Shown here one piece after another: positions 34,101 through 42,437 of a DNA stretch of 64,000 bases. The DNA is from an uncultured Lachnospiraceae bacterium (GTDB lineage Bacteria; Bacillota; Clostridia; Lachnospirales; Lachnospiraceae): the NCBI GenBank assembly GCA_902776305.1, contig CACYPS010000018.1:25110-89109 (forward strand), given 5' to 3'. The notes under the pieces were generated by a model. The model was given only the letters and a program-made list of their open reading frames with translations, was not told where the DNA came from and ran no database searches. The position numbers were made by a program, and so were the translations under genes. The first letter of the stretch is position 1. Every line of letters begins with the position of its first letter.

Positions 34101-36656
34101 AGAAGGGAACTTGTTGGAAGGCTCGTCGACTCCGGAAAGAGTATCGGTCATCCGAAGGAAAGCCCGCTCTCATGCGTCAAGAGGACCTTCTATACGGAAG
34201 AGCTGCGAGGCGAGGCAGAGCGCGTGGCTGCCGAGGGGTATGAGACACTCGGAAAGTTCAGGGATGTACTCGAGAGCTTTGTGAACCTTCTTGAACTGAA
34301 CCTTCCGGTCACGCAGAGCGATATCGAGCAGATGATCACCATAGCGGAGTTCGTCTCCGAACTCAGGGACGTCCCGTCGTTCCTGCTTCTGAAAAATGAC
34401 GCCGGACCGACCCTGACACAGCTCAGAGAGTATATCAGCGGGGCGGACGCATTTGCGGGAAAAGATATTGCCATGGGCGGCAAATGGGATCAGGAATTCC
34501 TCCACGCCGACATGGATGAGTATCTGACAGGTTATAATACTGCCAAATCGAAATTATTCTTCAGAGACCGAGCTGTGAAGGAATTCAAGGAGGAAATGGC
34601 AAAGCACGCCGGCTTTGATTTTGACGAGAAAGAGATTCCTGAGCTTTTGAACGAAGTGAAACTATATCAGGAGGAGTCGCGTCTTCAGGCACAGCGCTGG
34701 GAAGATCTGTCGGAGGAGAGCAGAAGTCTCCTGAAAGAATACTCTTCCTACGATGCAGCCGATGAACTGACACGCAGGGTCGAAGCTTACAGACAGCTCT
34801 GCGATCAGCTTCCGACGCTCATGCGTTATGCTTATAATGTCGACATTCGAAAGAGCGCAACCGAGTCTGCGGACGCCCTTCCCGAACTTTATGAGAAGGT
34901 GAAGAAATACTGGAACAATCTGGTAAGACTGCTCGACATTGAGGAGGAGGGTTATACACAGGACCCGTCAGGGACGATGGACGGGGTATGCAAGGCGCTT
35001 CTTGACAATAAGGACATGCTTCAGAATCAGATCCAATACAATGATCTCGCGCTTCGGACGAGATCTAACGGGTTGGGATTCCTCGTTGACCGCTATCTCG
35101 AAGGGGCGTCGCATGAGGAGATCATGGGCATTTTCAGCCGTGGTATTTACTCGTCCCTGATCCGGTCGATCCTTGACCGGAACCCCGCAGCGGGGCAGTT
35201 CGAAGCGCAGGCCTTTAACGACCTGATTGCCCATTTCAGACAGATCGACAACGAACTCACGCGCCTTGCTGTCCTGAAAGTTCAGGAGAAGCTCGCGACC
35301 AGCAGGCCCAGACCGCAGGAATCTCCTAAAATTGCGGTGGAACTGATGGGACTTCGCAGAGCGATATCGACATTCGGACGCGGTACGACAGCAAGAAATA
35401 TATTTGATCAGATGCCCGACGTCCTCGTGAGGTTGTGCCCGTGCGTGATGATGAGCCCGGCAGCATGTGCCGAGTACATGACGGACAAATGGCCCATGTT
35501 CGACCTTGTCATTATCGACGAGGCATCCGAAGTTGCAACGGAGCGTGCCGCAGGCGTGATCGCAAGGGGCAGAGAGGTGATTCTCTCGGGCGATATCTGC
35601 CAGAATCCTGTTTCGGACAGTATCCTGGATATGTGCCTCGCAGCGGGACTTCCGGAAATCCGGCTCGGTATCCACTACCGCAGCAGGGATGAGAGACTTT
35701 TCAGCTTCAGCAACAGGCAGTTCTACAATGACGCTTATCTGACATTCCCGTCACCTGTGGAGGAGGTCGAATGTATTGAGTATGTGGATGTCCCGGACGG
35801 TGAATATGACAGCGGGACAAATGTGAACGAGGCGGAGGCAAGGGCCGTTGTCCGGGAGATTCTCAGATTGTACTCCGAGAATAAGGATAAAAAATGCTCC
35901 GTCGGAGTGGTCGCCTTCGGTTATCACCAGAGCCTGCGAATAGAAGAACTGCTCGAGGAGGAATATGCGAGGGACAGCCTGTTTGCCGAGTGGGTCAAAT
36001 CTTCGGAGGAAAAACTCATCGTCACGGATGTAGCCAACGCACAGGGATATGAGAGGGAGAACGTCTTCCTGTCCGTTACGATGACCGGAGATGCGGGCAG
36101 TCATGAGCTTGCGCATATACTGGGAGAGAACGGGTGGCGCTATTTGAATACTGCCGTCACAAGAGCCCGGGAACACATAACGGTCGTGAGCTCGATCACA
36201 GCGGAGGAGATCCGCGAAAAGACGCTCCGCAGCAGGGGAGCTGCAACGCTGGCGGACTATCTCGATTATGCCTCCGGAAACCGGAGTGAGATCGCAGATC
36301 CTGTTTCGATCCGGAGACAGAAAAAGGCCGGCGTTCTGAACGCTATCAGAAAGACGCTGGACGAGGCCGGCTATATGACACATGCCATGCTCGGAGAATC
36401 TGACTTCAGAGTGGATATAGCGGTGTCTATGGTCGAGAACAGGGATCGATACATTCTCGGCATATTGCTCGACAGTGAGAATTATTCCGGAATCGAATCG
36501 CCGAGAGATCGTGATATACTGATGAGCTCGGAGCTTCTTAAGAGAGGCTGGCCTGTTATAAACGTCTGGTGCATGGAGTGGTGGACGAACCGGGAGGCTG
36601 TTAAGAAGAGGCTGCTTGATGCGGCGGATTATATTAAGAGCAGGATAAACGGTTGA
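31149..36656 (+). CDS. Giant DUF4011-type SF1 helicase with Vsr-like C-terminal nuclease domain
   Basis: This is a 1835-residue protein. Residues 1-160 are acidic. About 160-290 look like an Ig-like beta domain (LLVRDIMLKNEADSEIRDIKVTISS). About 345-405 look transglutaminase-like (RIRLAEKIRKHNRASAYDITLIYLSCLEAMGLNPVMYLR). A Lys/Arg stretch is near 500. NSETWKRRLYDPDSPNQLTD at about 537 is a degenerate DUF4011 motif. Then follows an SF1 helicase: P-loop GAPGSGKTQT (about 838), Walker B DLVIIDEASEVA (about 1451), NAQGYERENVF and motif VI NTAVTRAREH (about 1666). The C-terminus (about 1745-1825) matches the Vsr-like MTES_1575 nuclease (FRVDIAVS, YILGILLDSENY, RGWPVINVW), but the usual catalytic Glu before the Asp is Leu. 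Relatives act in anti-phage defence. AAAGGTGG precedes the ATG. Confidence 0.75.
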   Translation: MAVSRDTDLQKTEYSERNDSGSPSSYGDMLRDPYDDTIYYRDIEQIADLDVYHFGSVERKKGEDDFSDLDSPAFDPEDLDDLEQRIISAGFEAIGDDMPDHVYLDSMQTDDFGSGTNDHGAIEESDTVPDEGTQIAGAEHEEKASPEGMADISKLIIDVSMCEEMNFVMQLGGVLLVRDIMLKNEADSEIRDIKVTISSDDEIIFPCTESAPTLYEGEEWHIVQPDVRVNTSYLAFLSERTECTIDFELTGKDRYSNLVSKSVRKTVVVMAYDQWKGNDFHTDLIPAFIMPNQPFISELVTDAAGILGKETGTSILDAYLSDDKNRIRQMAQAAYEAVTRRRISEIPYASNEEDILRRIRLAEKIRKHNRASAYDITLIYLSCLEAMGLNPVMYLRREDAYAGVWLMDRTFEKSVMSDEIEAVQRVDSGEILLIDCRTMLLGMECPFDESVHRAVNSVFIPEGFVAMLDISRARREGVKSLPLRIHADSVSSPDARKRRKDKKRKKAQSGSSKMKENRIPDGNAADENRPESRALANAFRNSETWKRRLYDPDSPNQLTDMKLDGMIIPLLSAFVNDYVDMLSDVMYFGLVSRPEEYIKPEELTPENYNQVEEIRDILRTDFRRKKVHTVFNREETAQRVREIIFEANKGLENHGNMILYLAAGILRWTEISSGAVRYAPLVLLPVEVKQGNNGGRPFRLSETQPQFNYALLEKMENEYFLHVEGLFPLPRDYHGVDVKKVCELFRNAIEGREGWAVMEEAFLGIFDLPGYFQSRTLGSSEVLKEHHILRGLTEGMRRTDIDKAAVRAEQVYLPFRADSYQEYAVKAAMQDTSFVLSGAPGSGKTQTIANIIANAISRGKSVLFACEKTQAYRDVLQRIESAGLSPFCLYEQQGSIRTRDLLAHLKRAMQAANLYSGIAYEEKEYEVTEIGKALDGYSETMNSRHVCGYSLRELLDIYEEYREFPEFPMYGIDADSVTSVILKQRRELVGRLVDSGKSIGHPKESPLSCVKRTFYTEELRGEAERVAAEGYETLGKFRDVLESFVNLLELNLPVTQSDIEQMITIAEFVSELRDVPSFLLLKNDAGPTLTQLREYISGADAFAGKDIAMGGKWDQEFLHADMDEYLTGYNTAKSKLFFRDRAVKEFKEEMAKHAGFDFDEKEIPELLNEVKLYQEESRLQAQRWEDLSEESRSLLKEYSSYDAADELTRRVEAYRQLCDQLPTLMRYAYNVDIRKSATESADALPELYEKVKKYWNNLVRLLDIEEEGYTQDPSGTMDGVCKALLDNKDMLQNQIQYNDLALRTRSNGLGFLVDRYLEGASHEEIMGIFSRGIYSSLIRSILDRNPAAGQFEAQAFNDLIAHFRQIDNELTRLAVLKVQEKLATSRPRPQESPKIAVELMGLRRAISTFGRGTTARNIFDQMPDVLVRLCPCVMMSPAACAEYMTDKWPMFDLVIIDEASEVATERAAGVIARGREVILSGDICQNPVSDSILDMCLAAGLPEIRLGIHYRSRDERLFSFSNRQFYNDAYLTFPSPVEEVECIEYVDVPDGEYDSGTNVNEAEARAVVREILRLYSENKDKKCSVGVVAFGYHQSLRIEELLEEEYARDSLFAEWVKSSEEKLIVTDVANAQGYERENVFLSVTMTGDAGSHELAHILGENGWRYLNTAVTRAREHITVVSSITAEEIREKTLRSRGAATLADYLDYASGNRSEIADPVSIRRQKKAGVLNAIRKTLDEAGYMTHAMLGESDFRVDIAVSMVENRDRYILGILLDSENYSGIESPRDRDILMSSELLKRGWPVINVWCMEWWTNREAVKKRLLDAADYIKSRING

Positions 36657-36689
36657 CCCCGCAGGAGTAAACTTTGATTGGCGGGTCAG

Positions 36690-36707
36690 ATGACCATGCG
36701 AGCATGG
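36690..36707 (+). other. Perfect hairpin after the helicase gene
   Basis: GACCATGC/GCATGGTC pairs perfectly around GA and is embedded in a wider GTCAG/CTGAC stem. No T-run follows, so it is a weak terminator candidate or a processing site. Confidence 0.4.
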
Positions 36708-36757
36708 TCGCCTGACTTTGAAGGGCAAATTATGAAAAACTGTTATTGGGAGGTTTC

Positions 36758-39715
36758 ATGAACATACAAGATATCGAAAAACTGGGAACTTATGAAGTAG
36801 TCCTGCATGAGGATCTGCCGGACATTCACGCTGAGGGATGGATCCTCAGGCACAAAAAGACCGGTGCGAGAGTCATGCTGATTCCGGCGGACGATGACAA
36901 TAAGGTGTTCAACATCGCGTTCCGCACCCCGCCTGAAGACTCGACCGGCGTGGCCCACATCAATGAACATTCCGTGCTGTGCGGCTCCAAAAAATTCCCG
37001 CTGAAGGATCCGTTCGTCGAGCTCGTCAAGGGTTCGCTCAACACATTCCTGAATGCGATTACATATCCGGACAAGACCATGTATCCGGTCGCGAGCACCA
37101 ATGACACGGATTTTCGCAACCTGATGGACGTCTATCTGGATGCGGTATTCCATCCGCATATCTACGACGAGCCGAATATTTTCCGTCAGGAAGGATGGCA
37201 TTATCACATTGAAAATAAAGACGATCCGATCACATACAACGGCGTTGTCTACAATGAGATGAAGGGCGCTTTCTCGTCGGCGGACGAATATCTTGAGAGG
37301 GTCATTTTCAATGCTCTTTTCCCGGATACCGCCTACAGCGTGGAATCCGGCGGAGATCCCGAATGTATCCCCGACCTGACATATGAGCAGTTCCTCGCTT
37401 TCCATGCGAGGTATTATCATCCGTCCAACAGCTATATTTACCTTTACGGTGATATGGATATGGCGGAGACGCTCGACTTTATCGATCAGAATTATCTGTC
37501 GGAGTATGACGCGATCACAGTGAATTCCGAGATCATGCATCAGACGCCGTTTGAAGAAATGATCACTCTGAGGGATGAATATCCGATTTCCGATGAGGAC
37601 GAGGAGACGGAAAATACATACCTTGCATGGAATGTCGTGACAGGCGATCCGGGCAATATCAAGGAAATGATTGCGTTTGACGTCATAGATTATGCGCTGT
37701 TCTCCATGCCGGGAGCTCCGGTAAAGCAGGCTCTGCTCGATCACGGCATCGGCAAGGATATCAACAGCCTTTACAGCGACGGAATCCTTCAGCCATACTT
37801 CTCTGTCAGCAGCAGGAATGCCGAGGAGAGTCAGGCGGAAGAATTTGTACGCATCATCCGCGAGACGCTTAAGAAGCAGATCAGCGAAGGCATAGACCGG
37901 AAATCTCTTCTCGCCCGCATCAACTACATGGAATTCCAGTTCAGGGAAGCGGATTACGCCACATATCCGAAGGGACTCATGTACGGCATCGATGTATTTG
38001 ACACGTGGCTTTACGATGAGAGCAAGCCGTTCGTATCGCTGAGGCAGCTCGACGCATACGAGTCGCTCCGCAGGGAGCTTGACGGCGATTACTTCGAAAA
38101 ACTCATAAAGGAGAAGATCCTTGACAATCCGCATGCAGCCCTTATCATCCTTACACCGAAGAAAGGCCTGCAGCAGGAACGCGATCAGAAAACTGCTGAG
38201 AAGCTTGCTGCCTACAAGGCGTCCCTCAGCGAAGATGAGATTGATGAGCTGGTCGAGGCCACGAAAGCGCTCAAGGCATATCAGGAAAAAGCGGATACAC
38301 CCGAGGATATTGAGTGTTTGCCGATGCTGACGCGTGAAGACATCGGAAAGAAGGCAAGACAGCTTTCCAATATCAAGTGCAGGCTTTACGAGGAAGCACA
38401 TGAGGGGATCAACCCGGAAATCATTTTCCACCGCGCGGCGTCCAACGGAATCGGATATATGGATATTTTCTGGGATATCCACAATGTCCCGATGGAGGAG
38501 ATTCCGTATATTGGGCTTCTGAAAGCCGTGCTTGCAAATGTCAACACAGCCTCTCACACATACATGGATCTCAATAACGAGATCAACATGAACACGGGCG
38601 GAATAGCTTTCGGTGCATCCGTTTTTGAAGACCTCAAATCGGTGAACGCCTCCGAGTATAAAGTCTTCTTCAGTGTCCGGGGCAAGGCTCTCTACGGCAT
38701 GATCGGAACGGCGATCGATTATATACGAGAAGTGATCACCACTTCCGACTTCTCCGATGAGAAGAGATTATATGAGATCATAGCCAGGATCAAAGCCACC
38801 ATGCAGATGTCCATGCAGAGCGCGGGACATGCCACTGCCGTCGGCAGAGTAGCGGCCTACTATTCTCCGGCTGCAGCGTTCACGGATAAGCTGAGCGGTA
38901 TCGGATATTATCGCTTCATTAAAGATCTTGAAGAAAACTACGACGAGAGGAAAGCGCAGCTTCGCACACGTCTCGAGTCTCTGGTCACGAAAATATTCGA
39001 CCCGAAGAATATGATGGCCGGATTTACAGCCGAGGATGAAGGTCTGGGCGTATTTCGTGAAAACCTTCCGAAGCTGATCGACGACATGAACAGCACATCC
39101 CCGTGGACCGAGAAGGTCAACGCTGTGCCGCTCGGCAAATTGAATGAAGCGTTCTGCACAGCAGGACAGGTGCAATATGTAGCCCAGGGCGGTCCGTTCA
39201 TCGATAAAGGATATGCGTTTAACGGCGCTATGAATATTCTCCGGCAGATCATGGGGTATGAATATCTCTGGCAGAATGTCCGCGTGCAGGGCGGTGCTTA
39301 CGGCTGCAGTTCCATCTTCAAACGAGCCGGGGATGCCTATTTTGCATCCTACAGAGATCCGCATCTCGGGAGGACGCTCGATGTATATGCGGGCATACCG
39401 GAATACCTTAAGAACTTTACGGCGGATGAGAAAGAGATGACCAGATTCATCATAGGCACGATCAGCGGACTCGACACGCCGCTCACGCCATCCCTCTTCG
39501 GCATGGTCAGCATGCGTGCATATATGAACGGATTGAAACAGGAAGACAGCCAGAAGATGAGGGATGAGATCCTGGGAGCGACCTGTGAGGATATCAGGGC
39601 TCTTGCCTGCGCTGCGGAAGCCCTGCTTGCGGATAACTATATCTGTGTTGTTGGAAGCGAGGGGAAAATAGCGGAGCACAGGGAGCTGTTCGGAAGTGTG
39701 GAGACACTGAACTGA
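36758..39715 (+). CDS. M16C-family zinc metallopeptidase (presequence-protease type)
   Basis: This 985-residue insulinase-superfamily peptidase, of the clam-shell type, degrades short peptides. The inverted zinc motif HINEH lies at about residues 67-71, with a downstream glutamate region VVYNEMKGAFSS at about 165 supplying the third ligand. The duplicated inactive half and the C-terminal RYAPHLGRTLDVY-like substrate-binding segment (here SYRDPHLGRTLDVYAGIPEYL) are present. Length matches the M16C/Cym1 group. No signal peptide, so it is cytoplasmic. ATG 36758 follows GGGAGG. The stop is followed 13 bases later by era. Confidence 0.92.
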   Translation: MNIQDIEKLGTYEVVLHEDLPDIHAEGWILRHKKTGARVMLIPADDDNKVFNIAFRTPPEDSTGVAHINEHSVLCGSKKFPLKDPFVELVKGSLNTFLNAITYPDKTMYPVASTNDTDFRNLMDVYLDAVFHPHIYDEPNIFRQEGWHYHIENKDDPITYNGVVYNEMKGAFSSADEYLERVIFNALFPDTAYSVESGGDPECIPDLTYEQFLAFHARYYHPSNSYIYLYGDMDMAETLDFIDQNYLSEYDAITVNSEIMHQTPFEEMITLRDEYPISDEDEETENTYLAWNVVTGDPGNIKEMIAFDVIDYALFSMPGAPVKQALLDHGIGKDINSLYSDGILQPYFSVSSRNAEESQAEEFVRIIRETLKKQISEGIDRKSLLARINYMEFQFREADYATYPKGLMYGIDVFDTWLYDESKPFVSLRQLDAYESLRRELDGDYFEKLIKEKILDNPHAALIILTPKKGLQQERDQKTAEKLAAYKASLSEDEIDELVEATKALKAYQEKADTPEDIECLPMLTREDIGKKARQLSNIKCRLYEEAHEGINPEIIFHRAASNGIGYMDIFWDIHNVPMEEIPYIGLLKAVLANVNTASHTYMDLNNEINMNTGGIAFGASVFEDLKSVNASEYKVFFSVRGKALYGMIGTAIDYIREVITTSDFSDEKRLYEIIARIKATMQMSMQSAGHATAVGRVAAYYSPAAAFTDKLSGIGYYRFIKDLEENYDERKAQLRTRLESLVTKIFDPKNMMAGFTAEDEGLGVFRENLPKLIDDMNSTSPWTEKVNAVPLGKLNEAFCTAGQVQYVAQGGPFIDKGYAFNGAMNILRQIMGYEYLWQNVRVQGGAYGCSSIFKRAGDAYFASYRDPHLGRTLDVYAGIPEYLKNFTADEKEMTRFIIGTISGLDTPLTPSLFGMVSMRAYMNGLKQEDSQKMRDEILGATCEDIRALACAAEALLADNYICVVGSEGKIAEHRELFGSVETLN

Positions 39716-39728
39716 GGTGACGAATACT

Positions 39729-40625
39729 ATGTATAAATCGGGATATGCGGTCATAATCGGACGGCCGAACGTGGGAAAATCCACACTTATGAATCATCTG
39801 ATCGGTCAGAAGATCGCGATTACCAGTAACAGGCCGCAGACGACCAGGAACAGAATAGAGACAGTTCTTACGACTGAGGAAGGCCAGATCATCTTTCTCG
39901 ATACGCCCGGCATGATCCGAAAGGCGGACAATAAGCTCGGTGAGTATCTCATCGATGTGTCCGACAAGACGATCGGCGATGCGGACGTCATTCTCTGGCT
40001 GGTCGAGCCTTCTTCCTATATCGGACACGGAGACCGGGATATTGCGGAGAAGCTTAAAAAGCAGAAGAAGCCGGTGATCCTCATCATCAACAAGATCGAT
40101 ACGATCGACAAAAAGAAAGCTCCGGAGATCTTGGAAGCGTGGGAGAAGGTGCTCGCATTTGACGACATCATCGTTGTATCCGCGCTGCGGGGACTCAATG
40201 TCGAGGAAGTCATCAGGGCAATCCTGAAGAGACTTCCCGAGGGGCCGCAGTATTATGATGAGGAGGTCGTCACCGATCAGAATATGCGGCAGCTGGCCGC
40301 TGAGATCATCCGCGAGAAAGCGCTTCGGGCGCTGAACGAGGAGGTGCCGCACGGAATCGCGGTACAGATCGATTCCTATAAAGAGCGGTCGGAGGACCTC
40401 ACGGCGATCGAAGCAAGCATCATCTGCGAGCGGGACAGCCACAAGGGAATCATTATCGGAAAAGGCGGCAGTATGCTGAAGAAAATCGGCACGGCCGCCA
40501 GACGGGATATTGAGGAGATGACCGGAACGAAGGTTTTTCTGAAACTGTTCGTAAAAGTGAGGAAGAACTGGAGAGATAACGAGAAGGATGTGAGATCCTT
40601 CGGATATGACCGGAAATCTCTGTAG
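39729..40625 (+). CDS. era: GTPase Era
   Basis: This is a 298-residue essential GTPase for 16S rRNA maturation and 30S assembly. G1 is GRPNVGKST, the effector loop has QTTRNRI, G3 DTPG, G4 NKID and G5 SAL. The C-terminal KH RNA-binding domain has ASIICERDSHKGIIIGKGGSMLKKIG. ATG 39729 is selected over a GTG at 39717 because GAGGTGA sits 8 bases upstream. It is followed after 119 bp by recO, the usual order in Firmicutes. Confidence 0.97.
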   Translation: MYKSGYAVIIGRPNVGKSTLMNHLIGQKIAITSNRPQTTRNRIETVLTTEEGQIIFLDTPGMIRKADNKLGEYLIDVSDKTIGDADVILWLVEPSSYIGHGDRDIAEKLKKQKKPVILIINKIDTIDKKKAPEILEAWEKVLAFDDIIVVSALRGLNVEEVIRAILKRLPEGPQYYDEEVVTDQNMRQLAAEIIREKALRALNEEVPHGIAVQIDSYKERSEDLTAIEASIICERDSHKGIIIGKGGSMLKKIGTAARRDIEEMTGTKVFLKLFVKVRKNWRDNEKDVRSFGYDRKSL

Positions 40626-40631
40626 GAAAGC

Positions 40632-40735
40632 GCAACCTGAGAAAGCGCAATTCAGGAAAATTTAAAGAAAACGCAATCTGAGAAATCGCATTTAGGAAAA
40701 ACGTAAAGGATAGACGCAATCGGAACTGTGAGAGT
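40632..40735 (+). repeat. Short imperfect direct repeats between era and recO
   Basis: Units beginning GCAA(C/T)CTGAGAAA start at 40632 and 40673, with a remnant (GCAATCGGAACTG) at 40716, so the period is about 41-43 bp. Each has an internal (A)GCGCAATTCAGGAAAA-like half, giving a further sub-repeat. Confidence 0.6.
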
Positions 40736-40744
40736 GAGTATGTT

Positions 40745-41395
40745 ATGGAGTCTGTAGAACTTACCGGGGTCGTGCTTCTTGCACAGCCCATTGGAGAATA
40801 TGATAAAAGACTGGTCATTCTCACAAGGGAGAGGGGAAAGATCACGGCGTTTGCCCATGGAGCCAGAAGACCGGGAAGCGCAGTCATGGCAGCAAGTAAT
40901 CCGTTCGTCTTCGGGACATTTTCTCTGATACCGGGAAGGAACGCCTACACGCTGCGGAGCGCGAAGGTCGCGAACTATTTTACAGAGCTCGCAGCCTCGC
41001 AGCCCGGAGTGTATTACGGATTCTATTTTCTGGAACTTGCCTCCTTTTTTTCGGCGGAGGAGATGGATGCCCATGAAATGGTGAACCTGATATACGTTTC
41101 ACTGAAAGCCATCCTGAAAGGGAACCTTCCCCTCGAGTTCCTGCGGAAGGTCTATGAGTGCAGGATCATGGCGGAAAACGGAGTGTTCGCCCCGCCCGAT
41201 CAACCGGGAAGTATGGAGCAGAGTGCATGGTACGCACTGCAGTACACAGCGGCCTGCAAGGTCACGGAATTGTATTCGTTCAGGCTATCCGAGAGGGCGG
41301 AAACTGATTATTCTGCCTACATAAAGAAGATGCTGAAGAGGACGGTAGACCGTCCGATGAAATCGCTGGCTCTGCTGGAGGTCATGACGGAGTGA
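40745..41395 (+). CDS. recO: DNA repair protein RecO, short form
   Basis: This 216-residue RecO homologue helps RecR load RecA onto SSB-coated DNA. The N-terminal OB fold is clear (VELTGVVLLAQPIGEYDKRLVILTRERGKITAFAHGARR, then PFVFGTFSLIPGRNAYTLRSAKV). The helical C-terminal part follows, but the zinc-binding Cys cluster usual in this region (CxxC...CxxC) is absent and the protein is shorter than the typical 240-260 residues. Position after era supports the call. No strong Shine-Dalgarno sequence is visible. Confidence 0.85.
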   Translation: MESVELTGVVLLAQPIGEYDKRLVILTRERGKITAFAHGARRPGSAVMAASNPFVFGTFSLIPGRNAYTLRSAKVANYFTELAASQPGVYYGFYFLELASFFSAEEMDAHEMVNLIYVSLKAILKGNLPLEFLRKVYECRIMAENGVFAPPDQPGSMEQSAWYALQYTAACKVTELYSFRLSERAETDYSAYIKKMLKRTVDRPMKSLALLEVMTE

Positions 41396-41430
41396 GACGG
41401 CTGCCTGGCGAAATCCCGTTTATTACATTT

Positions 41431-41468
41431 CCGAGGCGTTCTTGAATTCATATCCGAGGTGTTCTTGT
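41431..41468 (+). repeat. Repeat B fragment
   Basis: CCGAGGCGTTCTTGAATTCA is identical to the right end of the copy at 21631 and is followed by a degenerate duplicate CCGAGGTGTTCTTG. Confidence 0.75.
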
Positions 41469-41492
41469 TTTCGAAGTTTGAATAAGTTACAG

Positions 41493-41522
41493 TTTACAGA
41501 ACAGACAGAAGTTTAGTATAAT
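41493..41522 (+). promoter_or_regulatory. Promoter of the lipoprotein gene
   Basis: TTTACA (41493-41498), an 18-base spacer and a perfect TATAAT (41517-41522) precede the lipoprotein start codon by about 40 bases. Confidence 0.7.
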
Positions 41523-41563
41523 GCAATGTGATGCCTAAAAATGATACACAGAGGTCAGTTGTC

Positions 41564-42184
41564 ATGCGTAAAATGATACTGTTCATGCTATGGGTCCTCT
41601 GCATTTCCATGTTCATCGGATGCGGTTCCGTCACGACAAAAAAACAGAACGCGATGGTGATCTCCGATAAGGGAAATGTTGAAGCCTCGTCGTACGGTTC
41701 CTTCGATAAGGAATACTATGACGCAGCTGAACTAAAGCAGCAGATACAGGATGCGATCGATGAGTACAATGATACAAACGGTGCCGATCGCATAAAACTA
41801 AAAAAGTGCAGTAAGGATAAAGACGGTGTCCATCTCATTATCACCTATGAATCGGGTGACGATTACACCGCATTCAACGGAGTGCAGTGTTATGTCGGAA
41901 AACTGGGAACTGCCGTCAGTGAAGGCGCAGCAGATTCGTCCGTGCGCATTACCAGCAGCGATGGGAGTCTCAAGACAACGATCGGTGAGCTGAATAATAA
42001 GAGCGGAACGGAGCTCAGTATACTGATCATTGAAGAGCCACTGGTCGTATCCGTACCTCAGGCAATCCAGTATATCAGCGGCAATGTTCAGATCGATAAG
42101 GACGGAAACTGCATCGTCGGCGAGGATAGCAAGGGTGAGACGGTACTTGACTCTCCCTGCTACATAGTATTCGGAAAGCAGTAA
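41564..42184 (+). CDS. Predicted lipoprotein, unknown function
   Basis: This 206-residue protein has a lipoprotein signal (MRKMILFMLWVLCISMFIGCGS), with Cys as the likely lipidated residue. The mature part has a Lys/Asp-rich helical start (ELKQQIQDAIDEYNDTNGADRIKLKKC), then a beta-rich region (YTAFNGVQCYVGKL) and a final strand PCYIVFGK. ATG 41564 is preferred because AGAGGTC precedes it and it begins the signal sequence; an upstream in-frame GTG is less likely. Similar small lipoproteins are common in Lachnospiraceae without known roles. Confidence 0.7.
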   Translation: MRKMILFMLWVLCISMFIGCGSVTTKKQNAMVISDKGNVEASSYGSFDKEYYDAAELKQQIQDAIDEYNDTNGADRIKLKKCSKDKDGVHLIITYESGDDYTAFNGVQCYVGKLGTAVSEGAADSSVRITSSDGSLKTTIGELNNKSGTELSILIIEEPLVVSVPQAIQYISGNVQIDKDGNCIVGEDSKGETVLDSPCYIVFGKQ

Positions 42185-42190
42185 CAAGGC

Positions 42191-42405
42191 TACGGCGTTC
42201 TTGCCGCGACATGCGCGGCGCGTTGGCGATTTAAAAGAGCATGTCCGGGATCTGCCGTGCCTAAGCATGCGTAACAATGCTCCGATGGAGCGTTGTACAG
42301 CGGAGGATTTCATTCTTCATCGCGAGATTGTACTCACGATGAAGACGAGTATCACATAGCGCGCGTATCTTATACTCACGTCACGAGTATTGCGCGATGA
42401 AGAAT
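42191..42405 (-). repeat. Dispersed palindromic repeat B, copy 2 (inverted)
   Basis: The segment from ACGGCGTTCTTGCCGCGACA to GTCACGAGTATTGCGCGATG is the reverse complement of the copy at 21631, with internal differences. It fills the gap between the lipoprotein stop codon and the glyS leader. Confidence 0.85.
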
Positions 42406-42437
42406 ATAATAACCAAGATAGGAAGGAAACGTACAAC

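Noticed and set aside
36743-38557. 604-codon minus-strand frame opposite the M16C peptidase
   Set aside because: Antisense shadow of a clear, motif-rich gene; no ribosome binding site and no recognisable domain.
42186-42437. T-box leader for glyS
   Set aside because: No AGGGTGGNACCGCG-like antiterminator block is present; the region is repeat B.
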